A stretch of 64,000 nt of DNA from Nocardia suismassiliense (GTDB lineage: Bacteria > Actinomycetota > Actinomycetes > Mycobacteriales > Mycobacteriaceae). Numbering within the stretch: position 1 is the first letter of the stretch; each line of letters opens with the position of its first letter. Under the pieces are notes generated by a model, which was not told where the DNA came from, did not search any database, and was given only the letters and a program-made list of their open reading frames with translations. The DNA lies in NCBI RefSeq assembly GCF_900269665.1, contig NZ_LT985361.1:6918881-6982880 (forward strand). The letters are read 5' to 3'. Positions 18,083 through 27,181 of the stretch are shown piece by piece. The position numbers and the translations under genes were made by a program.

Positions 18083-18581
18083 GGTGCGGTATGGACAGCC
18101 GCCACACGGCCTCGAAGGCGGTGCGGCAGAGCTGAATATCGTGCGGATCGCGAGAGGTGACCTGGTCGGTGGCCACGCCGCTGCCCGCGTAGTGGAGGAA
18201 GATCACGAGTCGGTTGTCGAGGAGGTAGAAGTCGTTGCCCGGGATGGCCACCGAGGACATCAGTCGCCGAGGCACCCAGCGGATATCCTCGCCGGCCTCG
18301 ACCATCGGGCCTGCGATGCTGTGGGACCAGCGCTGGTACTCGCTCAGCGGTTCCGACACGATTCTGGCCCGGCGGACCGAGCGGCCTGCGGCCACATGGT
18401 CGCGGACCGTATCGCACCAGCCTTGTAGCCAGGCCAGATCATCGAGTTCCCCGGCTGTCCACTGTGCGAGGTGCGGTAGCTCGGCCGCCGTTCGATAGGT
18501 ATCCCGGGTCTCCAAATGCACTGATTCGACAACGAACTCGCCTAGTAGCCGCTCGAACTCTTCATAGACTATCGATGCCAC
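18063..18581 (-). CDS. DUF6879-like protein
   Basis: A 172-aa soluble protein. Its features (an FERLLGEFVVESVHLETRDTY start, a central SEPLSEYQRWSHSI motif, and a WVPRRLMSSVAIPGNDFYLLDNRLVIFLHY core) match a family of unknown function that accompanies XRE/DUF5753 regulators in actinomycetes. It overlaps the gene before it by 20 bp and the regulator after it by 20 bp, so the three form one translational unit. No catalytic motif is evident. The family name is from memory. Confidence 0.7.
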   Translation of the reverse strand: MASIVYEEFERLLGEFVVESVHLETRDTYRTAAELPHLAQWTAGELDDLAWLQGWCDTVRDHVAAGRSVRRARIVSEPLSEYQRWSHSIAGPMVEAGEDIRWVPRRLMSSVAIPGNDFYLLDNRLVIFLHYAGSGVATDQVTSRDPHDIQLCRTAFEAVWRLSIPHRDYRPS

Positions 18582-18783
18582 GGTCTCCCTTCCTGAAGAA
18601 CTGAATCATTCTGTCGGGGATCTCCACACAGGTTTCACCCTGCGGGATGTTCATGTGAGCAAGAGCCTCGGGGTCGGTGACTACCCATCCCTGCACAATC
18701 CACGAATCTCGGTCGGTGCGATACACCGTGGGCGAACCGTTCGGATTCGAGCCCGGATCTTCGCCGATAAAAGTCAGACGCAT
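18562..18783 (-). CDS. Small conserved protein of the XRE/DUF6879 triad
   Basis: A 73-aa acidic protein starting MRLTFIGEDPGSNPNGSPTV, with a compact WIVQGWVV core. It is the first gene of the three-gene unit and overlaps the DUF6879-like gene by 20 bp. I recognise it only by its position next to this regulator type. A role as the regulator's antagonist, like DUF397 proteins in other loci, is inference. Confidence 0.65.
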   Translation of the reverse strand: MRLTFIGEDPGSNPNGSPTVYRTDRDSWIVQGWVVTDPEALAHMNIPQGETCVEIPDRMIQFFRKGDRGIDSL

Positions 18784-19025
18784 CGTTGACCCCTTGTCAT
18801 GGGATGTTGCGAACTGTTGCCCCGAGCCCGTCGATTGTCCCGCCCCGCAGGACCGGGGGTCAAGGGCTGGTCAGCGGGTGAATATGCCTGCGGTGCAGTG
18901 AAATCCGACCGGAGGTTCGGTTCTCCCACCAGCACCGACCGCAAAGCCCGCAACTTTTCGCAACATGCTATCCCTGTGGCACTGGCCACTTCTAACCTCG
19001 GATGTTGCACGCATGATCAGCTTCG

Positions 19026-19460
19026 ATGAGAGGGCAACTGGGGATGTGGGGACGGCCTACCGCGATCGGCTATCTGCGCCGCGATGTGTCGGGAGTGTCG
19101 CAGGTCTGGGACGAAACGCAGATTCGCAGCGTGGCAAAGAGACTCGGGTACGAGCTGGCCAAGATCGTGGTGTTCGGCCCGCAGACCGGCAACCCGGTGT
19201 CGCAGTTGCTGGACACGATCGAACGGGTCGGCGCCGACGCCGTAGTGATGCCGACCCTGCAACATCTGGCCGACGAGTTGGAGCTGGTGGTGCGAGTGTG
19301 CGACGTGATCACGGTGAACCCGGAGAACACCTACGCCCGCTGGGTGCTGCCCCCGAACTGCTGGCCGACGCCCGGAGCGGATGGCATTGCGGCAAGAGGG
19401 GTTGGCGACGGCAAGGGGCATGGGCGGCCGCGGCGAGAGGGTTTCGACCGTCCGGAATGA
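19026..19460 (+). CDS. Orphan resolvase-like N-terminal domain protein
   Basis: A 144-aa protein whose residues 13-105 look like the catalytic fold of small serine recombinases: AIGYLRRDVSG, then QIRSVAKRLGYEL, then a predicted helix-strand pattern up to VCDVITVNPENTYARW. A serine follows the arginines, with two extra residues relative to the usual RVS motif, and there is no DNA-binding helix-turn-helix. The C-terminus is Gly/Arg-rich. The ATG at 19044 (M7), with GGGG just upstream, may be the true start. It is probably not an active recombinase. Confidence 0.6.
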   Translation: MRGQLGMWGRPTAIGYLRRDVSGVSQVWDETQIRSVAKRLGYELAKIVVFGPQTGNPVSQLLDTIERVGADAVVMPTLQHLADELELVVRVCDVITVNPENTYARWVLPPNCWPTPGADGIAARGVGDGKGHGRPRREGFDRPE

Positions 19461-19514
19461 GGTCAGCGAGAGTTACACCCGCGCCGCAACCTTCCGGTCG
19501 GTGCTCAACCGGTC

Positions 19515-19536
19515 GGCGCACCCGCCCCGGTGCGCC
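19515..19536. terminator. Hairpin between convergent genes
   Basis: GGCGCACC at 19515-19522 pairs with GGTGCGCC at 19529-19536 around a six-base loop, between the resolvase-like gene and the end of recX. It has no T-run. The rest of the 242-bp gap shows nothing else. Confidence 0.45.
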
Positions 19537-19702
19537 ACCCGAGTTGGACGCCACAGACTGAGCTGCCGAATTCGGTCCACCTGCCTCAGGTGAGATGGAC
19601 GGCCGGGGATACTTCCCGTCCCTGGGCTGTGTCCGCGGCGTCGAACTCGACTCGTGCCAGCTCGGCTTCGAATGTCCGGACCGACCCCGACGCGGCTTCC
19701 AG

Positions 19703-20596
19703 CTAGCCCTGGTCGGTGTCGATGTCCTCGGTATCGATCTCTGCTTGGGCCAGTTCGGCTTTGACGACGGTGAAGGCGGTGGATTGGTTGTAGCCGCGGC
19801 GGGCGAGCATGCCGACGAGGCGGCGGATTGTTTTGTCGCGGTCGAGGCCGGCGGGGATGCTGCGCAGTTTGCGGCGGACGAGTTCGCGGGCGCGGGATTC
19901 TTCGTCGTCGGAGCTGATGGCGTCCAAGGCGGGGGCGGCGTCCTCTTGCGCCACGCCTTTGCGCCGGAGTTCCAGCGCCAGTGCTTGTTTGCCCTTGCCG
20001 GAGAAGGTGTGCCGGGCGTGCACCCATTGTTCGGCGAAGGCGGCGTCATCGATGAGGCCGACCTCGGTGAGCCGGTCCAGCGCGCGGTCGGTGATTTCCT
20101 CTGCGTAGCCCTTGGTCGCCAGGCGCTGCGCGAGTTCGGCACGGCTGCGGGCGCGGACGGCGAGCAGGCGAAGACACGCCTCTTTCGCCTGCTCGACCGT
20201 CCCGCCTGGCGGGTCCAGCTCCGAAGAGCGGGTACCCCGCTCGGATCCGGCCGCCACCCGATCCGCCCATCGGCCTTCCGCCCGTTCGGAATCAGCCGCG
20301 TGGGAGTTTGTGCGCCGGGACGACTTTCGCCGTCCGCGGCCGGACCCAGCCGAACGCGCCCGCTGCGGATCGGACGCGCTCGACCGAGTTCCCATAGTGT
20401 CCGATTCGGCCGAACCACCTTCGGCCGACCGGACTCGTCCGGGGTCCTGTTCGCCGGGCCGAGATCCGAGAGGATCGGTGGCAGCACCGGAGGCGGACAG
20501 GAGTTCGTGAAGTCGGCGCCGCATCTCCTGCACCGGCTCGGACCGCGACTCATCGGGCGCGGTCCGGCGCGGTGGGGGCGTGCGTCGACCGTTCAT
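19703..20596 (-). CDS. recX: Regulatory protein RecX
   Basis: Modulator that binds RecA filaments and inhibits RecA. The 297-aa product is much longer than typical RecX (about 150-175 aa) because of a 130-residue Ser/Arg/Gly-rich, probably disordered N-terminus. The RecX three-helix repeats occupy about 135-285 (CLRLLAVRARSRAELAQRL, GLIDDAAFAEQWVHAR, LVGMLARRGYNQSTAF). It starts four bases after the recA stop, so the two are co-transcribed and RecX is SOS-controlled. The ATG at 20596 is used; the length of the leader is uncertain. Confidence 0.9.
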   Translation of the reverse strand: MNGRRTPPPRRTAPDESRSEPVQEMRRRLHELLSASGAATDPLGSRPGEQDPGRVRSAEGGSAESDTMGTRSSASDPQRARSAGSGRGRRKSSRRTNSHAADSERAEGRWADRVAAGSERGTRSSELDPPGGTVEQAKEACLRLLAVRARSRAELAQRLATKGYAEEITDRALDRLTEVGLIDDAAFAEQWVHARHTFSGKGKQALALELRRKGVAQEDAAPALDAISSDDEESRARELVRRKLRSIPAGLDRDKTIRRLVGMLARRGYNQSTAFTVVKAELAQAEIDTEDIDTDQG

Positions 20597-20600
20597 CGGA

Positions 20601-21644
<1,044 letters not shown>

Positions 21645-21685
21645 GTCCTGATCCCCTTTTCGACGGGTAAGTCTCGTTCTGTGGT

Positions 21686-21757
21686 TGGCGCCAACATTAG
21701 AGGGCGGCACCGACAGGTTCTGGCGCCAAGATTAGACGAACAAGTGTTCGAGTCAAG
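21686..21757 (-). promoter_or_regulatory. recA double promoter: PafBC-type (RecA-NDp) element and LexA box
   Basis: Read on the minus strand, CTGTCGGTG (21716-21708), eight bases, then TAATGT (21699-21694) fits the RecA-NDp/PafBC consensus TTGTCRGTG-N8-TANNNT with one mismatch. Further upstream ACGAAC-AAGT-GTTCGA (21736-21751) matches the actinobacterial LexA box, overlapping a TTGACT-like -35 and followed by TCTAAT. The hexadecamer TCTAATNTTGGCGCCA occurs twice exactly 35 bp apart (21736-21721 and 21701-21686), so the region looks duplicated. Known biology: recA in mycobacteria is driven by both systems. Confidence 0.8.
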
Positions 21758-21941
21758 CGACGCGCCCGGGAACACGCGATCGGACTTCTATTCCGCTTCG
21801 TCGTGCCGCCGCTGGCCAGTATTCACGCCAGGTCGAGGGGATGCCGCGGTGCCGTTCACGGTCGGCGGTGGGTTGCCGAGCCAGGTTAGCTTGTCCTCGG
21901 CGAGCTACCCGTGCAGTGGTGAAATCAGGGCGCGACCTGGG

Positions 21942-22991
21942 TCAACGCACCAGGGAGACCCGGTCGCTGGTGAGCAGGGTTTGGGCTTGCTTGAGCACGC
22001 GGAGAGCTGGGGTTACCTCGAGGTCGTTGATGCCGTCCAGCGCGCCGAGGCGTTCGGTGATGTAGCGGTAGAGGTGGGGCGTGTCGCGGCAGATCACCGA
22101 CGCCATCATGTTGGTCGGGCCGGTGGTCGCCGCGACGAACACGACTTCCGGGTGGGTCGCCATCGCGCGGCCCACCGCGTCGAGATCGGCCGGGCGCACC
22201 CGTAGCCACAGGGCCGCCCGCGCGGTGTAGCCCATCCGCTCGACGGCGAAGTCGAGGTCGAAATACAGCACACCGGATTGGGCGAGCTCGCTCATCCGGC
22301 GCGCGACTCTTGGTGCGGTCCAACCGGTTTCGGCCGCGATCTGCGCGTACGGCGCGCGGCCGTCACGGCCGAGCAGCGCGAGCATCGCCTCGTCCTCGGG
22401 GGTCAGATCCGGCGGGGTATCCGGTCCGGTGCGCTCCGCGTTCGCGCGGCGCAGGCCCACCGCGCAGCCGGCGCGCTGCACGCCCAGCTCCCGCAGTTGC
22501 TGGTCGGTGAAGAGGTGGCTGTCGCGTGGCCATTCCTCGTCGGACGGGAAACGGTGCATCACCTCGTGCGCGGTCACGTCGCGCACCTGACTCGCCCGCG
22601 GCAGGGTGTTCAGCAGCAGTGCGTCTCGTCGCTCGACGGAGCGTGGCCTGCTCACGCAGGTCACCTCGGAGCCGGTGGACAGCAGCGTGACCCAGCTCAA
22701 ATCCGGGAATCTGGCCAATGATTCGGCCAGCCGCAGTGCCTTGTCGGGTGTCGATCTGATCCGCAGCACCCAGCGCGCGTGGCCCAGCGGGACGGCGTTC
22801 ACTTGACCGGATACATGCATGATGCCGCGCTCGCGCAGCGCGCGGTAGCGGCGCGCCACGGTCTGCTCGGAGACGTCGAGGACGGCGCCGAGCTTGGCGA
22901 ACGGGATCCGGGCGTCGTGCACCAGCGCGTGCAGGATCTGCCGATCGAGAACGTCCAGTGCGGAGGATTCCGTAGACCCGTCGTACTGCAT
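21942..22991 (-). CDS. Lrp/AsnC-family regulator with two AsnC modules
   Basis: A 349-aa transcription factor, twice the length of classic Lrp. An HTH (LDRQILHALVHDARIPFAKLGAVLDVSEQTVARRYRALRERGI, about 15-57) and ligand domain are followed by a second HTH-like segment (about 198-240) and a second RAM-type domain. Such fused forms are common in actinomycetes. It is divergent from the MFS exporter gene with a gap of about 100 bp, so it probably controls that gene. The effector is unknown. Confidence 0.85.
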   Translation of the reverse strand: MQYDGSTESSALDVLDRQILHALVHDARIPFAKLGAVLDVSEQTVARRYRALRERGIMHVSGQVNAVPLGHARWVLRIRSTPDKALRLAESLARFPDLSWVTLLSTGSEVTCVSRPRSVERRDALLLNTLPRASQVRDVTAHEVMHRFPSDEEWPRDSHLFTDQQLRELGVQRAGCAVGLRRANAERTGPDTPPDLTPEDEAMLALLGRDGRAPYAQIAAETGWTAPRVARRMSELAQSGVLYFDLDFAVERMGYTARAALWLRVRPADLDAVGRAMATHPEVVFVAATTGPTNMMASVICRDTPHLYRYITERLGALDGINDLEVTPALRVLKQAQTLLTSDRVSLVR

Positions 22992-23089
22992 AGGAGGAAT
23001 CTAACGCAGCACGCCATCCGGCTAGGGGGATGCGTTCGATTGCCGCAACCTTGGCGTCGATATCGTTCGAATCCGCCACGGAGGCCCCT

Positions 23090-24496
23090 GTGAAGAAATG
23101 GCTCCCCCTGTTCGCCGCGTGCCTAGGCACGCTGATGCTGCTCATCGACGTCACCATCGTGAATGTCGCACTTCCCGACATCGCGACCGATCTGCACGCC
23201 GGCCTGTCCAGCCTGCAATGGGTCGTGGACGGCTACGCGCTGGCGTTGGCCGCGCTGCTGCTCGTCCTGGGTTCGCTCGCCGACCGGATCGGCGCGAAAC
23301 GCGCCTACCTCGCCGGGCTCGTCCTGTTCGCCCTCGCCTCGCTCGGCTGCGGCATCGCCGACACCTCCTCGAATCTCATTGCCGCACGGGTACTTCAAGG
23401 CATCGGCGGCGCGGCCATGTTCGCCACCACCCTGTCGCTGCTGCACTCAACCTACTTCGGCCGGGAACGCGGCATCGCGTTCGGCGTCTGGGGCGCGGTG
23501 ACCGGTGCCGCGGCGGGCATCGGGGTGGTGCTCGGCGGCGTGCTCACCGAGGCACTGTCGTGGCGGTGGATCTTCCTCGTCAACCTGCCGATCGCGGTGC
23601 TGGCAATCGCCTTGACCGCCATAGTGTTTCCGGCCTCGGTGCGTCGCACGGACCGCCGGGTGGACGTTCTGGGCATGCTGTCCTTCGCCACCGCGGCGAC
23701 CGCACTCACCTACGGGGTTATTCGCGGCGGTGAGCACGGCTGGTCGGACGGTCGCGCGGTGACCACACTGCTACTCGGCGTGGTCGCGGTCGCGGTGTTC
23801 GTAGTCGTCGAATCCCGCAGTGCCGCACCGATGTTCCCGCTGTCACTGCTGCGCAACCGAGACTTCGGCGCGACACTACTCGGAGCGAGCGGCCAAACGT
23901 TCGCCGCGTTCGCCAGCACTCCCCTGGTCTCGCTCTGGCTCCAGCAGCAGTTGCGGATGTCACCGCTGCACGCGGGCCTGGCATTGCTCCCGATGGCCGC
24001 GACCGCATTCCTGGTCGCCGCGGTGTTCGGCCGTTTCATGCACGACGTCGCCCCGAAGTGGACCATCGGCGCGGGGCTCGTCGTCGTCGGAATCGGCACA
24101 GGACTGCTCACCGTGGTCGATGCCGGATCATCCTGGGCAGCACTGGTTCCCGGATTCGTAGTGCTCGGCGCAGGCATCGGCATCAACGCGCCCGCACTCG
24201 TATCGGTGGGTATGGCCGCGGTACCCCCGCAGCAGGCAGGCACGGCGGCCGGCGCCGTGAACACCGCCCGCCAACTCGGTCTCGCACTCGGAGTCGCAGT
24301 GCTGGGCACAGTCTTCCGCACAACCTCCGGCTCAGATCAACCGACAACCCTGCCGCACTTCGTATCCGGACTGGACGCAGCCTTCACCGTCGCCGCAACC
24401 GTAGGCATCGCCTTCGGCCTACTCGCCTTCGCGTTGTTCCACCGCCAACGCCCCGCCACCGAATCCGCCACGGCCGAACACAAAGTCGCCGCCTAG
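23090..24496 (+). CDS. MFS drug-efflux transporter, DHA2 (14-helix) type
   Basis: Proton-driven exporter of the EmrB/QacA group, 468 aa. Motif C is LGGVLTEALSWRWIFLVNLPIAV (helix 5), and motif A is GSLADRIGAKRAY after helix 2; motif D1 is LMLLIDVTIVNVALP in helix 1. The GTG at 23090 has GGAGG six bases upstream and begins directly at the first helix, so it is preferred over the ATG at 23030. Substrate unknown. Divergent from the Lrp-type regulator. Confidence 0.9.
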   Translation: MKKWLPLFAACLGTLMLLIDVTIVNVALPDIATDLHAGLSSLQWVVDGYALALAALLLVLGSLADRIGAKRAYLAGLVLFALASLGCGIADTSSNLIAARVLQGIGGAAMFATTLSLLHSTYFGRERGIAFGVWGAVTGAAAGIGVVLGGVLTEALSWRWIFLVNLPIAVLAIALTAIVFPASVRRTDRRVDVLGMLSFATAATALTYGVIRGGEHGWSDGRAVTTLLLGVVAVAVFVVVESRSAAPMFPLSLLRNRDFGATLLGASGQTFAAFASTPLVSLWLQQQLRMSPLHAGLALLPMAATAFLVAAVFGRFMHDVAPKWTIGAGLVVVGIGTGLLTVVDAGSSWAALVPGFVVLGAGIGINAPALVSVGMAAVPPQQAGTAAGAVNTARQLGLALGVAVLGTVFRTTSGSDQPTTLPHFVSGLDAAFTVAATVGIAFGLLAFALFHRQRPATESATAEHKVAA

Positions 24497-24505
24497 TCCC
24501 TTCAT

Positions 24506-24562
24506 ATCCGCACCCCCTCTCGGACCTGCACCTCAGTGGGCAGCCCAGAGTGGGGTGCGGAT
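24506..24562 (+). terminator. Inverted repeat after the MFS gene
   Basis: ATCCGCACCCC at 24506-24516 is perfectly complementary to GGGGTGCGGAT at 24552-24562 (11 bp). The loop is 35 bases. It begins ten bases after the stop codon and is probably the transcript end. Confidence 0.55.
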
Positions 24563-24612
24563 CCCGATAACGCCCACCAAAACCGACCGACCACAACCCA
24601 GTCATGGCCAAC

Positions 24613-24940
24613 GGGCACGACGGCAGCCCCCTCGCGGCCGATACCGCCCCCATGTCCCGTGCCGACCACCACTCCATGATCAAGGGGACATGACGCCCGC
24701 CGCACTCCCACTTCGGCGCCCTCATGTCCCGTCGACAACGCCCCGATACCACTGACGGGACATGACGACGGCCCCACTCGCACTTCCCCGCCCTCATGTC
24801 CCACCGGCCACCACCGACCCTGACCAGCGGGACATGACGGCAGCCCCACTCACACTTCGGCGCCCTCAGGTCCCGTCGACCACGCTCGGCACAGCCAGCG
24901 GGACATGATGGCGGCCCCGCTCACACTTTGACGTCACCAT
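24613..24940. repeat. Second array of the 71-72 bp hairpin repeat, about five copies
   Basis: GGGACATGA or close variants occur at 24613 (degenerate), 24685, 24757, 24829 and 24900, spaced 71-72 bp. Each good copy is preceded by CATGTCCCG-like sequence with a 24-base spacer; 24723-24731 and 24756-24764 are a perfect pair. The 30 bases between hairpins (CGGCAGCCCCACTCACACTT and variants) differ from those of the array at 230-915 but have the same length. No gene is found in 24563-25128; the rest of this gap shows nothing else. Confidence 0.85.
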
Positions 24941-25128
24941 GTTCCATCGACCATGGACCCATCGATAGCAACCTCCACCCAGGTTTTCCCGTGAGTAGTG
25001 CTGAGCACGTCGCCTGCCGTACCCGGCTTACTCCGCAGTCAGTCACGCGACGTGAACCTTCCAGCGTGGTCATCTGGCTGTGGTTGCGGCACAGACGCTT
25101 CGGACAAAGGAGGCTTGGTGGCGGTGGG

Positions 25129-25578
25129 TTACTGCTGCGGGAGGATCGACTCGTCTCCCGGGTCGCGTGGGCCGGGAATGCGGCGGTCCGATTCGGCGAT
25201 GCGGACGTCGTTGATGCTGGCTTCGCGGCGGGACATCAGACCGTTGGGGGCGAACTCCCACTGTTCGTTGCCGTAGCTGCGCCACCATTGGCCGGTTTCG
25301 TCGTGCCATTCGTATTGGAAGCGCACCGCGATGCGGTTGCCTTCGAAGGCCCAGAGGTCCTTGCGCAGTGCGTAGCCGTTTTCCGAAGCCCATTTGCGAG
25401 TGAGGAATTCGATGATCGCGGGGCGGCCGGTGAAAAACTCGTCGCGGTTTCGCCAGACCGAGTCCTCGGTGTAGGCGGCGGCGACTCGTTCGGGATCGCG
25501 GGTGTTCCAGGCATTTTCGGCGGCTAGCACCTTGACCTTGGCGGATTCCAGATCGAACGGCGGCACTGGGGGTCGCAT
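25129..25578 (-). CDS. DUF1348 / NTF2-like protein
   Basis: A 149-aa protein of the SnoaL/NTF2 cone fold, DUF1348 branch: VKVLAAENAWNTRDPERVAAAYTEDSVWRNRDEFFTGRPAIIEFLTRKWASE and the FQYEWHDETGQWWRSYGNEQWEF core are characteristic. The function of this branch is not established. The ATG at 25578 has GAGGAG upstream; the frame remains open to 25704 within the next gene. It lies 29 bp after the FMN-barrel gene, with which it probably forms an operon. Confidence 0.85.
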   Translation of the reverse strand: MRPPVPPFDLESAKVKVLAAENAWNTRDPERVAAAYTEDSVWRNRDEFFTGRPAIIEFLTRKWASENGYALRKDLWAFEGNRIAVRFQYEWHDETGQWWRSYGNEQWEFAPNGLMSRREASINDVRIAESDRRIPGPRDPGDESILPQQ

Positions 25579-25607
25579 GAACGTCTCCTCTCGGTGAGCG
25601 GGTGGTG

Positions 25608-26495
25608 TCAGGGGTTGACGGGGGAAAGCTCGGGTGGGCCCCAGCGCAGTGGTCCCGCGCTGGGGCGTTCGACCACTTCGGTGAGGGTGAAGTAGATCGA
25701 ACATTGCGCGCCGGCGGCGAAAGTTTCCGGCGCCCAGGTCAACTCGGCGGTGCCGGTGAGTTGCAGGGTGCCGCCGGTGGCCCAGTCGGGGATGAGGATG
25801 CCGCAGCGCGGGTTCACCTGGATGTTCCCGAGGGTCATGAACATCGAGTTGCCGCGGTAGTCGGGCCAGCGCAGGTGGGTCGGCGAAAGCACCTGGAGGA
25901 AACCGGGATTGCCGCCGCGATGCGAGGCGTCGGCGTTCCCCTCGGTGTCGGCGGTGGCGACGAAGAAGGTGTCGGCCGCTGTGATCATCGCCTGCTGACG
26001 TGCGTCGAGCTCGGTGCCGTGTCGGGGCAGCGGCGGCTCGGCATCCGGCTGATAGGACTCAAGTTGCCTGCGGGTGATGTATTTCGGGCAGTTCGAATAG
26101 ACCTGGTCGGTGACGATCCGCAGGCCGTCGCCCACGGCGGTCGCGGTGCCGTTGACGCGCATCCGCCTGCGCCGCTGCGGTTGCAAGGCGATCATGCCGA
26201 TGGGTGCCGACCGAGTCAACGCCTCCCGCAACGGATCTCCCACCGCAGGCCGTGCGTCGACGGCGATGGTGCCCGCGTCGACCGCGTGCACGAACCCCGG
26301 CGGACCGGCCAGCTCACTGGCCCAGAGCCTGCCCGTGTCATCGGCGGCACCGACCACCACCATCGGCTGCTCGGCCAGGAAAGACGCGGCGACGGCCGGG
26401 ATGTCGGCCCGGATCATCCGGCCGACCCGGTCGGCGACCGCCGCCTGACCCATGCGCTGCTGCACGGCGAGTTCGCCGGAATGGAAGGGCGCCAT
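25608..26495 (-). CDS. Pyridoxamine 5'-phosphate oxidase-family flavoprotein
   Basis: A 295-aa protein with a split-barrel FMN-binding fold in its C-terminal half: ADTFFVATADTEGNADASHRGG, LRWPDYRGNSMFMTLGNIQVNPRCGILIPDW and the following LQLTGTAELTW strand. The N-terminal part (1-130) contains HSGELAVQQRMG and looks like the paired domain seen in long PNPOx-like proteins. Substrate unknown; oxidation of PNP is unlikely at this length. It starts at the ATG at 26495, 70 bp after the VOC gene. Confidence 0.8.
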   Translation of the reverse strand: MAPFHSGELAVQQRMGQAAVADRVGRMIRADIPAVAASFLAEQPMVVVGAADDTGRLWASELAGPPGFVHAVDAGTIAVDARPAVGDPLREALTRSAPIGMIALQPQRRRRMRVNGTATAVGDGLRIVTDQVYSNCPKYITRRQLESYQPDAEPPLPRHGTELDARQQAMITAADTFFVATADTEGNADASHRGGNPGFLQVLSPTHLRWPDYRGNSMFMTLGNIQVNPRCGILIPDWATGGTLQLTGTAELTWAPETFAAGAQCSIYFTLTEVVERPSAGPLRWGPPELSPVNP

Positions 26496-26565
26496 CGCAT
26501 TTACTCCTGTCGCGGGCGTTGCTCCGGCGGATCTGCGCCGCCGGAGCGTTCAACAAGGCTGCGGC

Positions 26566-27027
26566 TCAGAAGAATCCACAGGTGGGGGCCGCGCCGCTGG
26601 GGGCGGGGGCGGACTCGGCACCGGTCGGCGCGTAGACCTCGAGCCGGATACCGTCGGGATCGGCGAAGAAGATGCCGCCGGACGCCACGCCTTCACCGTG
26701 CGCGACGACACCGTCGTGCACGATCGGCACCTGCTGCTCGCGCAGCGCCGCCTCGACCGCCCGCACCTGGTCGATGGTGTCCACTTGGAACGAAAGATGG
26801 TGCAGGCCCGGGGTTTCGACAGAGAACGCGCCCGCGCTCTGCTGCCACAGCGTCAACGTGAGCTTGCCCGCCGCGCCGAGAAACGCCCATTTCCGTTCGC
26901 CGTCGGTGCTGGCGGCGAGCTGCTCGAAACCCAGTGCGCGGCGGTAGAACTCGACCGAACGATCCAGATCGGACACGTTCAGCCCGATATGCCCGGTAAC
27001 GAGCTGGGGTGCGGCAACCGTGGTCAT
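26566..27027 (-). CDS. VOC-family (glyoxalase/dioxygenase-like) protein
   Basis: A 153-aa vicinal-oxygen-chelate protein with two beta-alpha-beta-beta-beta modules. Likely metal ligands are the His in VTGHIGLNV, the His in GLHHLSFQV and the Glu in RLEVYAP. The C-terminus ends in an Ala/Pro tail with CGFF. It heads the minus-strand group with the flavoprotein and DUF1348 genes and is divergent from the CGNR regulator, whose presumed operators lie between them. Substrate unknown. Confidence 0.85.
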   Translation of the reverse strand: MTTVAAPQLVTGHIGLNVSDLDRSVEFYRRALGFEQLAASTDGERKWAFLGAAGKLTLTLWQQSAGAFSVETPGLHHLSFQVDTIDQVRAVEAALREQQVPIVHDGVVAHGEGVASGGIFFADPDGIRLEVYAPTGAESAPAPSGAAPTCGFF

Positions 27028-27043
27028 GCAATCCTCCTCAATC

Positions 27044-27134
27044 GGTTAAACCGTCTATATCGGTTTAACTGGTTAGAAGATAGCCACAGCCGGGCGCCGC
27101 CGTCAACCTGTAAACTGTTTTTAACCGGTTAGAG
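27044..27134. promoter_or_regulatory. Operator cluster between the VOC and CGNR genes
   Basis: GTTAAACCG (27045-27053) and CGGTTTAAC (27061-27069) form a 9-bp inverted repeat with a 7-bp spacer. TTTAAC-[CT]-GGTTAGA occurs at about 27064-27077 and again about 57 bp further on, and AACCGGTT at 27123-27130 is palindromic. This repeated A/T-rich pattern in a GC-rich genome, just upstream of both divergent genes, suggests binding sites for the CGNR regulator. Confidence 0.6.
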
Positions 27135-27181
27135 AAGTGCCGGATGACTCGACCACCAGAAGGAGCTCGATACCCTCAGTC

